A stretch of 64,000 nt of DNA from Polynucleobacter sp. AP-Elch-400A-B2 (GCF_018688355.1 NZ_CP061317.1:788370-852369), one strand, 5' to 3'. Positions 1 through 9,458 are shown, counted from the first letter of the stretch. Made by a program: numbers and translations. The notes: generated by a model from the letters alone, not told the origin.

Positions 1-264
1 GGTGCGTCGCGCTATCTACTGGGGAAGATTGCATTAGCTGAGCTGCTGATTATTGGAGTACTGGCAGGAACTTTAGCTGGACTCGCTGCCGGAATTGCAG
101 CATGGGCGCTTGGCCGTTTTGTGCTGGAGATTGAGTTCAATGCATTTGCGCAGTCTCTAGCGATGGGTATCGGCTTTGGGGTAACTGCTTGCCTGCTAGC
201 GGGTTATCGCTTTCAGAGAAGAATTCAAACTGCTACTGCAATGGAATGTTTGCGTGAAACTTAG
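1..264 (+). CDS. FtsX-type ABC transporter permease, C-terminal fragment
   Basis: Frame 1 is open from the window edge to a TAG at 262-264, giving the last 87 residues of a membrane protein. It shows two hydrophobic segments, one rich in Ala, Gly and Leu (about residues 12-35 of the fragment) and a second near residues 48-66, then a short cytoplasmic tail ending MECLRE. This tail arrangement, with a small basic segment after the last helix, is typical of FtsX/MacB-like permeases of lipoprotein or lipid-handling ABC transporters, which is the family assignment inferred here. The substrate cannot be told from this piece. Its stop codon overlaps by four bases the stop of the convergent RDD gene. 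The real gene starts outside the window. Confidence 0.7.
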   Translation, partial: GASRYLLGKIALAELLIIGVLAGTLAGLAAGIAAWALGRFVLEIEFNAFAQSLAMGIGFGVTACLLAGYRFQRRIQTATAMECLRET

Positions 265-800
265 TTCAGTTTAACTAAGTTTTTCGGTAATTCCACTAAG
301 CGCGTTCCACTAAAGCGGTCTGGCAGACTTTGACGCAGTGAAGGTTTAACGCGATCCAAGTAAATACTCAGTGGCCACAAAAATAAAGCCACCGCAAATA
401 GCATTTCAATAATTTGCCATCTTTGCAGATCGAACAGCCACTGCAAAATCACGCAAGGCACTAGCCACAAAGATCCAAAAAAATAACGCCAAATCGCTTG
501 TCTGCGAGTCAGGTTGTAGCCTCCTGGACCAATCATGCGCACTCGCCATGTTTGCATTGCCAGTGTCTGCCCCGACTTCGTCCAATACCAAATAAAGTAA
601 ACACCTAGGACGGCGTAGAGATAGAGAAAGGTGAGCCAACTTGGGAGGGATACGCCAAACACAATGCCTAATCCCAAATTAGGAAGCAGGAAGGTAAGCG
701 CAATGACGCCCAATAAAACCAATTGCTCATACAGAATGCAAAAGACCCGCCGCCAAAACTGGGGAGCAGGGAGTAGGTTTAATTCAGCGGGGCTAATCAC
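261..800 (-). CDS. RDD family membrane protein
   Basis: A 179-residue integral membrane protein with about three or four hydrophobic segments (near residues 20-40, 50-73, 108-123 and 130-148). The loop SGQTLAMQTWRVRMIGPGG after the second helix and the DRFSGT stretch near the C-terminus match the conserved layout of RDD proteins, a poorly characterised family sometimes linked to ion or small-solute transport. The classical first-helix Arg is present in FWRR, but the usual Asp that follows seems to be Glu in YEQ. It is the last gene of the minus-strand operon that starts with the ECF sigma factor, three bases after the DUF3106 gene. The function is unknown. The family call rests on motif recognition. 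Confidence 0.8.
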   Translation of the reverse strand: MISPAELNLLPAPQFWRRVFCILYEQLVLLGVIALTFLLPNLGLGIVFGVSLPSWLTFLYLYAVLGVYFIWYWTKSGQTLAMQTWRVRMIGPGGYNLTRRQAIWRYFFGSLWLVPCVILQWLFDLQRWQIIEMLFAVALFLWPLSIYLDRVKPSLRQSLPDRFSGTRLVELPKNLVKLN

Positions 801-803
801 GAC

Positions 804-1436
804 TTAAGGATTGCTTGAACCGCTATCGGGGCTGCTGTTCGTTGCAGGAGACTCTGAAGCTGGGGCGCTACTGGTTGTTGGAAGTGCTGCTAAGTTCGAT
901 TTTTGTTTAATCGGATGCTGTTGTAATGTAGGCGCATTTAAAGCTGTTGGCTTTTTCCTGTTGACCTCTGCTTGAGCCAGCTTCTTCTTTTGCTCATCAG
1001 TCAGTTTTTGATAAGCACTCCAAGCCTCAGCTTTTTTCTCAGCAGGGAACTTGAGGCTACTTAAATAGTTTTCGCGGGCAATGCGGCGGTCTTTTTGAGA
1101 AAGCTTAGACCAGCCCGTCATGCGGGACTGCATTCGCTGTTGATCAGTTTCACTCATCTTGGGATACAGATTAGCAACTTGTATCCATTTTTTACGACTG
1201 TCCGGGAGCATGTAGTCCCAATCGTCTTCCAGTGGAGCGAGGATTTTTTGTTGCCCTGGTTTAAGGTTCTCCCAAGTACCATCCGGTTTTTTCTCTGGGA
1301 TGCCAGTGGTTTTTCCATGGCCTGCTGCCGGTGTTTGGGCAAATACGTCTGAACTTGGTGCCGATCCTAAAGCGCCCATCGCCAGCATCATGCTGATGCT
1401 CAGTGAAGCGCTCAGGGACCGTAGATTTTTTAGCAT
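804..1436 (-). CDS. DUF3106 domain protein, predicted exported
   Basis: A 210-residue protein with an N-terminal hydrophobic signal sequence (about residues 8-33, possible cleavage after VFA). It continues with a helical region rich in Trp, Lys and Gln (about residues 55-155) that contains the LKPGQQKILAPL and WSKLSQKDRRIARENY stretches typical of DUF3106. The last 50 residues are low-complexity Ser, Ala, Pro and Asn and probably disordered. It lies between the DUF3619 gene and the RDD gene, on the same strand and closely spaced, so it is probably co-transcribed with the sigma factor. DUF3106 has no established function. A periplasmic location is inferred from the signal sequence. Confidence 0.85.
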   Translation of the reverse strand: MLKNLRSLSASLSISMMLAMGALGSAPSSDVFAQTPAAGHGKTTGIPEKKPDGTWENLKPGQQKILAPLEDDWDYMLPDSRKKWIQVANLYPKMSETDQQRMQSRMTGWSKLSQKDRRIARENYLSSLKFPAEKKAEAWSAYQKLTDEQKKKLAQAEVNRKKPTALNAPTLQQHPIKQKSNLAALPTTSSAPASESPATNSSPDSGSSNP

Positions 1437-1462
1437 GCGCTAACTGTAGCTCGCGATGACAG

Positions 1463-1927
1463 TTAGGACGGAGTCTTAGCTGAGCTGAGGCTGTCTTGAT
1501 CTGATTCCGCTAAAGGGCCGTTTTTGAGGAAACCCAAAAAGCCGCTATCAGCATAAGCATCGGGTGGGACATCGTCAGTTAAGAGGGCGACATCGAGCTC
1601 AGCAATATCGTTGATACGGGAATCTTGCTGCCATTGGGCGATGCCAATGAGACCGAATACCAGAACTGCCAAGGGGGCAACCCAACCCACGTTATCCCAG
1701 AATGAGCGTGAACCATAAGACCAATTCCCATTAGAACTCGCCAAAATATGCTGCGCAATGCGAACTTTTTCGGGTTTTTTGACAGAAATGGCTTTGAGGC
1801 GTGCTGCATAGAGGCGATCTTTGATCCCAGCTGGTAGGGATTGGGATCCTTGGCGGAGCAGGGCGGCAGCATTCAGACCAAATTGATCTGATTCTGTTGT
1901 GCTGAGGATGTCTTCGTTGCGGTTCAC
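1463..1927 (-). CDS. DUF3619 family membrane protein, possible anti-sigma factor
   Basis: A 154-residue protein with a soluble N-terminal half of about 75 residues, one clear transmembrane helix (about residues 80-97, APLAVLVFGLIGIAQW) and an acidic C-terminal part that would face the periplasm. Its start codon overlaps the sigma-factor stop by four bases (ATGA), so the two are translationally coupled. This is the position and topology expected of an anti-sigma factor for an ECF sigma factor, but no zinc-binding HxxxCxxC motif is visible. The anti-sigma role is therefore an inference from context. The DUF3619 call comes from recognition of the family and its neighbourhood in Burkholderiales. 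Confidence 0.8.
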   Translation of the reverse strand: MNRNEDILSTTESDQFGLNAAALLRQGSQSLPAGIKDRLYAARLKAISVKKPEKVRIAQHILASSNGNWSYGSRSFWDNVGWVAPLAVLVFGLIGIAQWQQDSRINDIAELDVALLTDDVPPDAYADSGFLGFLKNGPLAESDQDSLSSAKTPS

Positions 1928-2493
1928 AGGGTAATTCCTTTTAATTTCAATGCTTTAGCTAGAGCCTGAGTGGCTCTTGAGCAGTGGGTTTTGACGCTTC
2001 CCTCGCTACATCTCATCGCAAGGGCAGTTTCAGTAATACTCAGCTCATCCCAATAACGCATCAGGAAGGCTTCTCGTTGACGGGCAGGCAATTTTGATAT
2101 TTCTGACTCTAAGGCCTGTAATAGCTGACTCCGTTCAAGCTTAAATGCACCATCTTGGTGAATTTCACTATCATCTGGAGCTGAAAGTGATTCCAGGGGG
2201 TCAAAATCATCACTTTCATCGGATTTCTTACCCATATTCGAGAACAGGGTGACCCAGGTATTGCGAACTTTTTGACGTCTAAACCAGTCGTGAATGCGGT
2301 TTTGCAGAATTCTGGTGAAAACCAGAGGTAATTCTGCGGCAGGCCGATCACCATACTTTTCAGCTAACTTAATCATGGCATCTTGAACAATGTCTAAGGC
2401 TGTATCGTCATCTCGCACAGCATAGACCGCTTGCTTGAAAGCGCGCTGCTCAATACTACTCAGAAAGTCAGAAAGTTCTTGGGGTGAAGCCAT
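1924..2493 (-). CDS. ECF-type RNA polymerase sigma factor (RpoE-like)
   Basis: A 189-residue sigma-70 family protein. Region 2 spans about residues 15-80, with the core-binding DIVQDAMIKLAEK stretch and the NRIHDWFRRQK segment at region 2.3/2.4. A linker rich in Asp and Ser follows (about 85-120). Region 4 spans about residues 130-185, with LPARQREAFLMRYWDELS and the helix-turn-helix ITETALAMRCSEGSVKTHCSRA. The length and the lack of regions 1 and 3 place it in the ECF group. It is the first gene of an operon with DUF3619, DUF3106 and RDD proteins and is divergent from ilvB. The regulon is unknown; autoregulation is plausible but not shown by the sequence. Confidence 0.93.
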   Translation of the reverse strand: MASPQELSDFLSSIEQRAFKQAVYAVRDDDTALDIVQDAMIKLAEKYGDRPAAELPLVFTRILQNRIHDWFRRQKVRNTWVTLFSNMGKKSDESDDFDPLESLSAPDDSEIHQDGAFKLERSQLLQALESEISKLPARQREAFLMRYWDELSITETALAMRCSEGSVKTHCSRATQALAKALKLKGITL

Positions 2494-2685
2494 TCAGCAG
2501 ATTAGACCTGAATCAGAGGGAATTCGTCCATTTTAGGGGATTGCTATAGAATATAGGGCTTACTACCTAGAATCTCATTCAAGAAGTGGTTTTTTCCGGT
2601 AGCAGCGCCGTTCGAACTCAGGCCACAAGCAAGAGACAGAACAGACCAATCAATTTTTTGCCGAAAATTGCAAAGGACGAAAGAA
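2494..2685. promoter_or_regulatory. Divergent promoter region between sigma factor and ilvB
   Basis: This 192-base spacer separates two divergent operons. An AT-rich block at 2545-2555 (TATAGAATATA) contains candidate -10 elements on both strands, but I find no convincing -35 at normal spacing. The ilvB leader would be about 125 bases. No leucine-, isoleucine- or valine-rich leader peptide and no terminator hairpin with a T-run was found in it. A good ribosome binding site (AAAGGA, 2672-2677) lies eight bases before the ilvB ATG. Confidence 0.35.
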
Positions 2686-4470
2686 ATGAATACAAGCAGC
2701 GCCGAATTTTTAGCTTCTAAAGCTAACCAAGACACAAATACAAATCCCGCAGCAACTCCACCAGAAATGATTGGTGCTGAGATGCTGGTGAAGGCTTTGC
2801 ACAAAGAGGGTGTTGAATACGTTTGGGGTTACCCAGGTGGTTCCGTCCTCTTTATCTACGATGAAATTTTTAAGCAGGACAAGTTTGAACACATTCTGGT
2901 TCGCCATGAGCAAGCAGCAGTTCATGCGGCTGATGGCTACGCACGCGCAACCGGTAAGGTCGGTGTTGCCTTAGTGACTTCAGGTCCTGGCGTAACCAAT
3001 GCGGTTACCGGAATTGCTACTGCTTACACTGATTCAATCCCGATGGTGGTCATCAGCGGTAACGTACCAACGTACGCGATTGGTGAAGATGCTTTCCAAG
3101 AGGCGGATACCGTGGGTATTACTCGCCCAGTGGTTAAGCACAACTTCTTAGTAAAAGATGTTAAAGACCTCCCCTTAGTCATTAAGAAAGCTTTCCATAT
3201 TGCGCAGACAGGTCGTCCAGGTCCAGTATTGATTGATATTCCGAAGGATGTATCTGCAGCTAAAGGACCATTCGTCTATCCAGAAACCTTGGAGATGCGT
3301 TCATACAACCCAGTAGTCAAGGGTCATAGTGGACAAATTCGTAAAGCGGTTTCTTTATTACAAGAGGCTGAGCGCCCATTCATCTATACCGGTGGTGGCG
3401 TGATCTTGGCTGATGCCGCTCCAGAATTAAAAGAGTTTGCTGATTTATTGGGCTATCCCGTTACCAATACCTTAATGGGTCTTGGTGGTTTCCCAGGTAC
3501 TAGCCCTCAGTTTGTGGGCATGCTTGGTATGCACGGTACGTATGAAGCCAATATGGCGATGCAACACAGTGATGTGTTGATTGCAGTTGGAGCGCGTTTT
3601 GATGACCGTGTGATTGGTAATACTGCGCACTTTGCAAGTCACCCACGCAAGATTATTCATATTGATATTGATCCATCGGTGATTTCAAAGCGGGTAAAGG
3701 TAGACGTTCCTATCGTTGGCAATCTCAAGGAAGTATTGCAAGAGATGACTGCTCAGCTCAAAGCTGCTGGCCCACGTAAGAATGACGCCAAGCTGGCGGC
3801 ATGGTGGGCGCAGATTAATGAGTGGCGTAAAAAAGATTGCTTAAAGTACGACGAAGCTTCCCAAATCGTCAAACCTCAGTACGTAGTACAAAAGTTGTGG
3901 GAGCTCACTGGTGGTGATGCATTCATTACTTCTGACGTTGGTCAGCATCAAATGTGGGCTGCACAGTTCTACAAGTTCGATAAGCCACGTCGTTGGATTA
4001 ACTCTGGCGGTCTAGGCACCATGGGTGTTGGTTTGCCATACGCCATGGGTATTAAGAAAGCATTCCCAGATAACGATGTATTCGCTATCACTGGCGAAGG
4101 CTCTATCCAGATGTGTATTCAAGAGCTATCCACTTGCAAGCAATACAACACGCCCGTAAAGATCGTTTCTTTGAATAATCGTTACCTCGGTATGGTTCGT
4201 CAATGGCAAGAGCTAACTTATAACAAGCGCTATTCCAGTTCATACATGGATTCATTACCGGACTTTGTGAAGTTGGCAGAAGCCTTCGGACACGTGGGCA
4301 TGCGGATTGAGAAGAAGTCTGATGTTGAAGGCGCTCTCAAAGAAGCTATTCGTTTAAAAGATCGCACCGTGTTTATGGATTTCCAGACAGACCCAGAAGA
4401 AAACGTTTGGCCGATGGTTCAGGCAGGCAAGGGTATTACTGAAATGCTTTTGGGCAGCGAGGATCTCTAA
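2686..4470 (+). CDS. ilvB: Acetolactate synthase, large (catalytic) subunit
   Basis: Thiamine-diphosphate enzyme that condenses two pyruvates to acetolactate, or pyruvate with 2-oxobutyrate, as the first common step of valine, leucine and isoleucine synthesis. It has 594 residues. The activating glutamate is E75 in RHEQAAVHAADGYARATG, the central FAD-binding region follows, and the C-terminal TPP motif begins GEGSIQM and ends SLNN, so the usual GDG is GEG. An upstream TTG at 2668 is in frame, but the ATG at 2686 is preferred because AAAGGA sits eight bases before it. The stop overlaps the ilvH start by one base, which implies co-translation with its regulatory subunit. Confidence 0.96.
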   Translation: MNTSSAEFLASKANQDTNTNPAATPPEMIGAEMLVKALHKEGVEYVWGYPGGSVLFIYDEIFKQDKFEHILVRHEQAAVHAADGYARATGKVGVALVTSGPGVTNAVTGIATAYTDSIPMVVISGNVPTYAIGEDAFQEADTVGITRPVVKHNFLVKDVKDLPLVIKKAFHIAQTGRPGPVLIDIPKDVSAAKGPFVYPETLEMRSYNPVVKGHSGQIRKAVSLLQEAERPFIYTGGGVILADAAPELKEFADLLGYPVTNTLMGLGGFPGTSPQFVGMLGMHGTYEANMAMQHSDVLIAVGARFDDRVIGNTAHFASHPRKIIHIDIDPSVISKRVKVDVPIVGNLKEVLQEMTAQLKAAGPRKNDAKLAAWWAQINEWRKKDCLKYDEASQIVKPQYVVQKLWELTGGDAFITSDVGQHQMWAAQFYKFDKPRRWINSGGLGTMGVGLPYAMGIKKAFPDNDVFAITGEGSIQMCIQELSTCKQYNTPVKIVSLNNRYLGMVRQWQELTYNKRYSSSYMDSLPDFVKLAEAFGHVGMRIEKKSDVEGALKEAIRLKDRTVFMDFQTDPEENVWPMVQAGKGITEMLLGSEDL

Positions 4471-4961
4471 TGCGACACATTATTTCTGTATTGATAGAGA
4501 ACGAGCCGGGGGCACTATCTCGTGTGGTTGGTTTATTTTCTGCACGTGGTTACAACATTGAAGCATTGAGCGTTGCACCAACCGAAGATCCATCTTTGTC
4601 GCGCATGACTATTGTCACCCTTGGCTCTGAGGATGTGATTGAGCAAATCACTAAACACTTAAATCGTTTAGTTGAGGTGGTGAAGGTGTTTGATTTGACT
4701 GAAGGTCCTCATATCGAGCGTGAGCTCATGATGATTAAAGTGCGCGCAGTAGGTAAAGAGCGTGAAGAATTGAAACGTACAACGGATATCTTCCGTGGTC
4801 GCATCATTGATGTGACTGATAAGAGTTACACCATTGAATTAACTGGTGATGGCGCCAAATTGGATGCCTTCATTGATTCGATTGATCGTGCATCGATTTT
4901 AGAAACTGTCCGTTCGGGTGGTTCTGGTATTGGGCGCGGTGAACGCATTCTGAAGGTTTAA
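4470..4961 (+). CDS. ilvH: Acetolactate synthase, small (regulatory) subunit
   Basis: A 163-residue regulatory partner of IlvB. It opens with an ACT domain (about residues 2-76) whose start MRHIISVLIENEPGALSRV and loop ARGYNIEAL carry the usual valine-binding signature. The C-terminal part (about 80-163) belongs to the ALS small-subunit domain and ends GRGERILKV. In the family this subunit stimulates catalysis and gives feedback inhibition by valine. The length is normal. It overlaps ilvB by one base and lies 50 bases before ilvC, forming an ilvBHC operon. The symbol ilvN would be equally acceptable. Confidence 0.96.
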   Translation: MRHIISVLIENEPGALSRVVGLFSARGYNIEALSVAPTEDPSLSRMTIVTLGSEDVIEQITKHLNRLVEVVKVFDLTEGPHIERELMMIKVRAVGKEREELKRTTDIFRGRIIDVTDKSYTIELTGDGAKLDAFIDSIDRASILETVRSGGSGIGRGERILKV

Positions 4962-4969
4962 TTTTTTAA

Positions 4970-6028
<1,059 letters not shown>

Positions 6029-6080
6029 GTAAATAGTAGCTAGAAACTAATAGTAGTAACTAAAAAGGCTCAGAACAAAG

Positions 6081-6728
6081 ATGATGTATCCGCACCCCAT
6101 TATTGCGAAAGAAGGTTGGCCGTATTTGGCGTTAGTGGGGGCTGTTACTTTGCTAGTCCACTATCTTGGTGGTATTGCATGGTCATGGCCTTTGTGGATC
6201 ATCTTTATATTTGTTCTGCAGTTCTTCCGCGATCCGCAGCGTATTGCTGCCATAGGTCGTGATCTGGTTTTATCTCCTGCCGATGGTCGTATCGTCGTAG
6301 TAGAAAAAGCCAACGATCCTTATGCGGGTCGTGAGGCTTTGAAGATCAGTGTTTTTATGAACGTATTTAATGTCCATTCCAACCGTAGTGCAGTCAACGG
6401 TTCGGTAAAAGAGATTCAGTATTTTCCTGGCAAGTTTGTCAATGCCGATTTAGATAAAGCCTCTACTGAGAATGAACGTAATGCTGTTGTGATTGATGCT
6501 AATGGTCAAATCGTGACTCTGGTTCAGGTTGCGGGTCTGATTGCTCGCCGTATTCTTTGTTATATCCATGTTGGCGACAGACTTAAAGCGGGTGAGCGTT
6601 ATGGCTTTATTCGCTTTGGCTCCCGTGTCGATGTATATTTACCTTTAACAGCTGAGCCCTTAGTCAGCGTTGGCGATAAAGTTTTCGCTACGAACACTGC
6701 ATTAGCTCGCGTACCCGGCTTAGATTAA
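6081..6728 (+). CDS. psd: Phosphatidylserine decarboxylase proenzyme (short form)
   Basis: Converts phosphatidylserine to phosphatidylethanolamine at the inner membrane. The protein has 215 residues, the small PSD-A type, with a hydrophobic N-terminal anchor (about residues 15-48). The self-cleavage site is visible as RFGSR, with Gly180-Ser181 predicted to split and leave the pyruvoyl group on the alpha chain of about 35 residues. The conserved NVHSNRS segment is also present. The start could be either of two adjacent ATGs (6081 or 6084). It is followed after 27 bases by pssA, which supplies its substrate, so the two form a pathway unit. Confidence 0.95.
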   Translation: MMYPHPIIAKEGWPYLALVGAVTLLVHYLGGIAWSWPLWIIFIFVLQFFRDPQRIAAIGRDLVLSPADGRIVVVEKANDPYAGREALKISVFMNVFNVHSNRSAVNGSVKEIQYFPGKFVNADLDKASTENERNAVVIDANGQIVTLVQVAGLIARRILCYIHVGDRLKAGERYGFIRFGSRVDVYLPLTAEPLVSVGDKVFATNTALARVPGLD

Positions 6729-6755
6729 TTAAGCCGTTTTAACTAGGAATATTCT

Positions 6756-7619
6756 TTGCCTACATTTCGCCGTCGTGGCCGTATCGATCGCAGTCGCTTA
6801 GCGAACTCCCGTACTGATCGCACTCAGGGTGAGTGGGCAGAGGACTTGGGCGATGGAATTGATTTTGAAGTGGAAGAGTTGCACGTAGACAAGCCACGTA
6901 AACGTAGCAAAGGTATTTACTTGCTTCCCAATGCATTTACTACCGCAGCCTTATTCTGCGGTTTCTTTGCCATCGTCAATGCGATGAACCACCAGTTTGA
7001 GATAGCTGCTATTGCCATCTTTGCATCTTTAGTTTTGGATGGCATGGATGGTCGCGTTGCTCGCATGACTAATACCCAAAGTGCTTTCGGTGAACAGTAC
7101 GACTCTTTGGCTGATATGGTGTCTTTTGGTGTGGCGCCAGCCTTGGTTGCTTACGAATGGGCCTTAAAAGACTTAGGTAAGTGGGGTTGGTTGGCTGCCT
7201 TTACTTACTGTGCAGGAGCAGCCTTGCGTCTGGCGCGCTTCAACGTTAATACTGGCGTGGTTGATAAGAAGTTTTTCCAGGGCTTACCTAGTCCAGCCGC
7301 TGGCTCTTTAATGGCTGGTTTTATTTGGCTAGCTGATGATAACAAGATCCCCGTGCGTGACAGCGCTATCCCTTGGATCACTTTCTTCTTGGCTGTGTAT
7401 GCTGGCTTGACCATGGTATCCAATGCGCGTTTTTACAGTGGCAAGGCCTTAGATGTGCGCTACCGCGTGCCTTTTGGTGTCATGGTTCTGATGATTTTGA
7501 CCTTTGTTCTGATTTCTTCGAATCCGCCTTTAACCCTGTTCGGCCTCTTTGTGGTGTATTCCATCTCGGGATATGTCATTTGGGCTTGGGAGCATCTGAG
7601 CGGCCGTCGTTTTAGCTAA
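6756..7619 (+). CDS. pssA: CDP-diacylglycerol-serine O-phosphatidyltransferase
   Basis: Membrane enzyme making phosphatidylserine from CDP-diacylglycerol and serine, the step before Psd. It has 287 residues. The CDP-alcohol phosphotransferase motif runs from residue 98 (DGRVAR) to D116 and D120, followed by multiple hydrophobic helices to the C-terminus. A charged stretch of about 50 residues (RRRGR to KPRKRSK) precedes the first membrane helix. The start is a TTG at 6756 with AGGAA six bases upstream. No ATG lies in frame before the conserved domain, so the TTG is well supported. It is the last gene before the leucine attenuator. Confidence 0.92.
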   Translation: MPTFRRRGRIDRSRLANSRTDRTQGEWAEDLGDGIDFEVEELHVDKPRKRSKGIYLLPNAFTTAALFCGFFAIVNAMNHQFEIAAIAIFASLVLDGMDGRVARMTNTQSAFGEQYDSLADMVSFGVAPALVAYEWALKDLGKWGWLAAFTYCAGAALRLARFNVNTGVVDKKFFQGLPSPAAGSLMAGFIWLADDNKIPVRDSAIPWITFFLAVYAGLTMVSNARFYSGKALDVRYRVPFGVMVLMILTFVLISSNPPLTLFGLFVVYSISGYVIWAWEHLSGRRFS

Positions 7620-7647
7620 TTTGGAATATTTAGGTTATATTAAAACC

Positions 7648-7722
7648 ATGTTGATGAATTCCCCCCTCTCTAACTTGCTTCTACTCGCACTAAGCTTACA
7701 GCTTGGGGCAGGTAAGGCCTGA
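7648..7722 (+). CDS. leuL: Leucine-rich leader peptide of leuA (attenuator)
   Basis: A 24-codon reading frame from ATG 7648 to TGA 7720-7722. Nine of its codons are leucine (2, 7, 10-13, 15, 17, 19), including a run of four consecutive leucines using TTG, CTT, CTA and CTC; CTG is not used at all. The peptide starts MLMNSPLSN and ends GAGKA. It lies directly upstream of a rho-independent terminator and leuA, which is the structure of leucine-responsive transcription attenuators. No Shine-Dalgarno sequence is visible before the ATG. The function is inferred from codon content and position. Confidence 0.82.
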   Translation: MLMNSPLSNLLLLALSLQLGAGKA

Positions 7723-7770
7723 GCTAATGAGATTAAAGTAATTCATTAGCCAAGACATACCAGCCCCAGC
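7701..7770 (+). promoter_or_regulatory. Candidate antiterminator of the leuA attenuator
   Basis: Bases 7701-7712 (GCTTGGGGCAGG) can pair, with one bulge and one mismatch, with 7760-7770 (CCAGCCCCAGC), which contains the 5' half of the terminator stem. Between them an 8-bp hairpin forms (7723-7730 with 7743-7750, GCTAATGA/TCATTAGC) that would bring the two arms together. The upstream arm lies just after the main leucine codons. A ribosome stalled for lack of charged leucyl-tRNA would leave it free, while a ribosome reaching the stop codon would cover it. The pairing was worked out by eye. Confidence 0.65.
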
Positions 7771-7794
7771 AAATTGCTGGGGTTTTTTGTTTTT
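7764..7794 (+). terminator. Rho-independent terminator of the leuA leader
   Basis: CCCCAGC (7764-7770) pairs with GCTGGGG (7776-7782) around an AAATT loop, followed at once by TTTTTTGTTTTT. It stands between the leader peptide and leuA and is the regulated stop of the attenuator. Confidence 0.88.
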
Positions 7795-7870
7795 AGGCTT
7801 AGTAATGAATAATTAGTCAGTATGAATCAGCAGTAAGCATAATTAAGCAATATTGAACCGGAGAGTAGTG

Positions 7871-9418
7871 ATGAGCGACAAAGTAATCATTTTTGATACC
7901 ACCTTACGTGATGGTGAACAATCCCCTGGCGCTTCCATGACCAAGGATGAGAAGGTTCGCATCGCTCGTCAGTTAGAGCGCCTCAAGGTTGATGTGATCG
8001 AAGCTGGATTTGCGGCGAGCTCCGAAGGTGACTTCCAGGCAATCTCTGCTGTAGCAGCAGCGGTGAAAGATTCCATTGTTTGCTCACTCGCACGCGCTAA
8101 CGATAAAGATATTACTCGGGCTGCTGATGCGTTGAAGGCCGCTAATGCAAAACGAATCCATGCGTTCTTGGCAACTAGTCCATTACATATGGCCGTGAAA
8201 TTGCGCATGTCTCCAGAAGAGGTGTTGGAGCAGGCTAAACGCTCCATTCGTTTTGCAAGAAACTTGGCTGAGGATGTGGAGTTCTCAGCAGAAGACGGCT
8301 ATCGCTCAGAAATGGATTTCTTGTGCAGGGTGGTCGAAGGGGTTATTAATGAGGGTGCTACTACCATCAATATTCCTGATACTGTTGGCTACGCTACTCC
8401 AGAGTTGTATGGTGAATTTATCAAGACCTTGCGTACCCGAGTTCCCAACTCTGATAAAGCGGTGTGGTCAGTGCATTGCCATAATGACTTGGGTATGGCT
8501 GTTGCCAACTCCTTGGCTGGCGTGAAAATTGGGGGTGCGCGTCAAATCGAATGTACTGTTAATGGTTTGGGCGAACGTGCTGGCAATACAGCATTAGAAG
8601 AAATTGTCATGGCCTTGCGCACGCGCAAAGATTATTTTGATATGGTGTGCGGTATTGATGCGACTCAAATTGTTCCTGCATCAAAGTTGGTCTCGCAAAT
8701 TACTGGCTTCGTTGTTCAGCCGAACAAGGCAGTTGTAGGAGCCAATGCATTTGCACACACTTCAGGGATTCATCAAGACGGCATTTTAAAGAACCGTGAT
8801 ACCTACGAGATCATGCGTGCGGAAGATGTAGGCTGGTCTGCCAATAAGATTGTGCTCGGAAAGTTGTCTGGTCGCAATGCTTTCAAACAGCGCTTACAAG
8901 AGTTAGGTATTGCGATTGAAGCTGAAGCGGATTTAAATGAAGCTTTTGTCCGCTTCAAGACGCTAGCCGATCAAAAGTCAGAAATCTTTGATGAAGATAT
9001 TATTGCCATCATGTCGGATTCTGCTGCAGCCGAAGAGGGTGAATTTTATAAATTCATATCCTTGAGTCAGCATTCTGAAACGGGTGAGCGACCAAAGTCT
9101 AGAGTGACTTTCCGAGTTGGCGACAAAGAAGCGAGCTCTGAGGCTGAAGGTAATGGTCCAGTAGATGCGAGTTTGAACGCTATTGAGCAGATTGTGAAGA
9201 GCGGGGTAGAGCAATTACTCTATTCTGTTAATGCAATCACCTCAGGTACGCAATCTCAGGGTGAGGTTACTGTCAGACTTGCAAAGGGTGGGCGCGTTGT
9301 TAATGGAGTCGGCACCGATCCAGACATCATTGCAGCTTCTGCGAAAGCCTATTTGTCAGCCTTAAATAAATTGCATGATCCTAGCCAAGCTAAGCTCAAT
9401 GCGCAGATGACGCCTTAA
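7871..9418 (+). CDS. leuA: 2-isopropylmalate synthase
   Basis: First committed step of leucine synthesis: acetyl-CoA plus 2-oxoisovalerate gives 2-isopropylmalate. The 515-residue protein starts [20 protein letters not shown], the catalytic-domain signature. The metal-binding [16 protein letters not shown] and NGLGERAGN motifs follow, and the C-terminal LeuA regulatory domain (about residues 390-510) mediates leucine feedback. A TTG at 7853 extends the frame, but the ATG at 7871 has GGAG at the proper distance and matches the family start. Expression is probably controlled by the leucine attenuator immediately upstream. Confidence 0.96.
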   Translation: MSDKVIIFDTTLRDGEQSPGASMTKDEKVRIARQLERLKVDVIEAGFAASSEGDFQAISAVAAAVKDSIVCSLARANDKDITRAADALKAANAKRIHAFLATSPLHMAVKLRMSPEEVLEQAKRSIRFARNLAEDVEFSAEDGYRSEMDFLCRVVEGVINEGATTINIPDTVGYATPELYGEFIKTLRTRVPNSDKAVWSVHCHNDLGMAVANSLAGVKIGGARQIECTVNGLGERAGNTALEEIVMALRTRKDYFDMVCGIDATQIVPASKLVSQITGFVVQPNKAVVGANAFAHTSGIHQDGILKNRDTYEIMRAEDVGWSANKIVLGKLSGRNAFKQRLQELGIAIEAEADLNEAFVRFKTLADQKSEIFDEDIIAIMSDSAAAEEGEFYKFISLSQHSETGERPKSRVTFRVGDKEASSEAEGNGPVDASLNAIEQIVKSGVEQLLYSVNAITSGTQSQGEVTVRLAKGGRVVNGVGTDPDIIAASAKAYLSALNKLHDPSQAKLNAQMTP

Positions 9419-9428
9419 GAAATTCTTG

Positions 9429-9448
9429 GCGACATCTGCGGATGTCGC
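9429..9448. terminator. Hairpin between convergent leuA and SYLF genes
   Basis: GCGACATC (9429-9436) and GATGTCGC (9441-9448) form an 8-bp stem with a TGCG loop in the short convergent gap. Neither strand has a good T-run after it, so it may be a weak terminator or a transcript-end stabiliser. Confidence 0.45.
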
Positions 9449-9458
9449 AATGCGCCTC

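Noticed and set aside
2544..2685. Possible ilv-type attenuator before ilvB
   Set aside because: I could find no leader peptide rich in Ile, Val or Leu and no terminator hairpin with a T-run in this leader.
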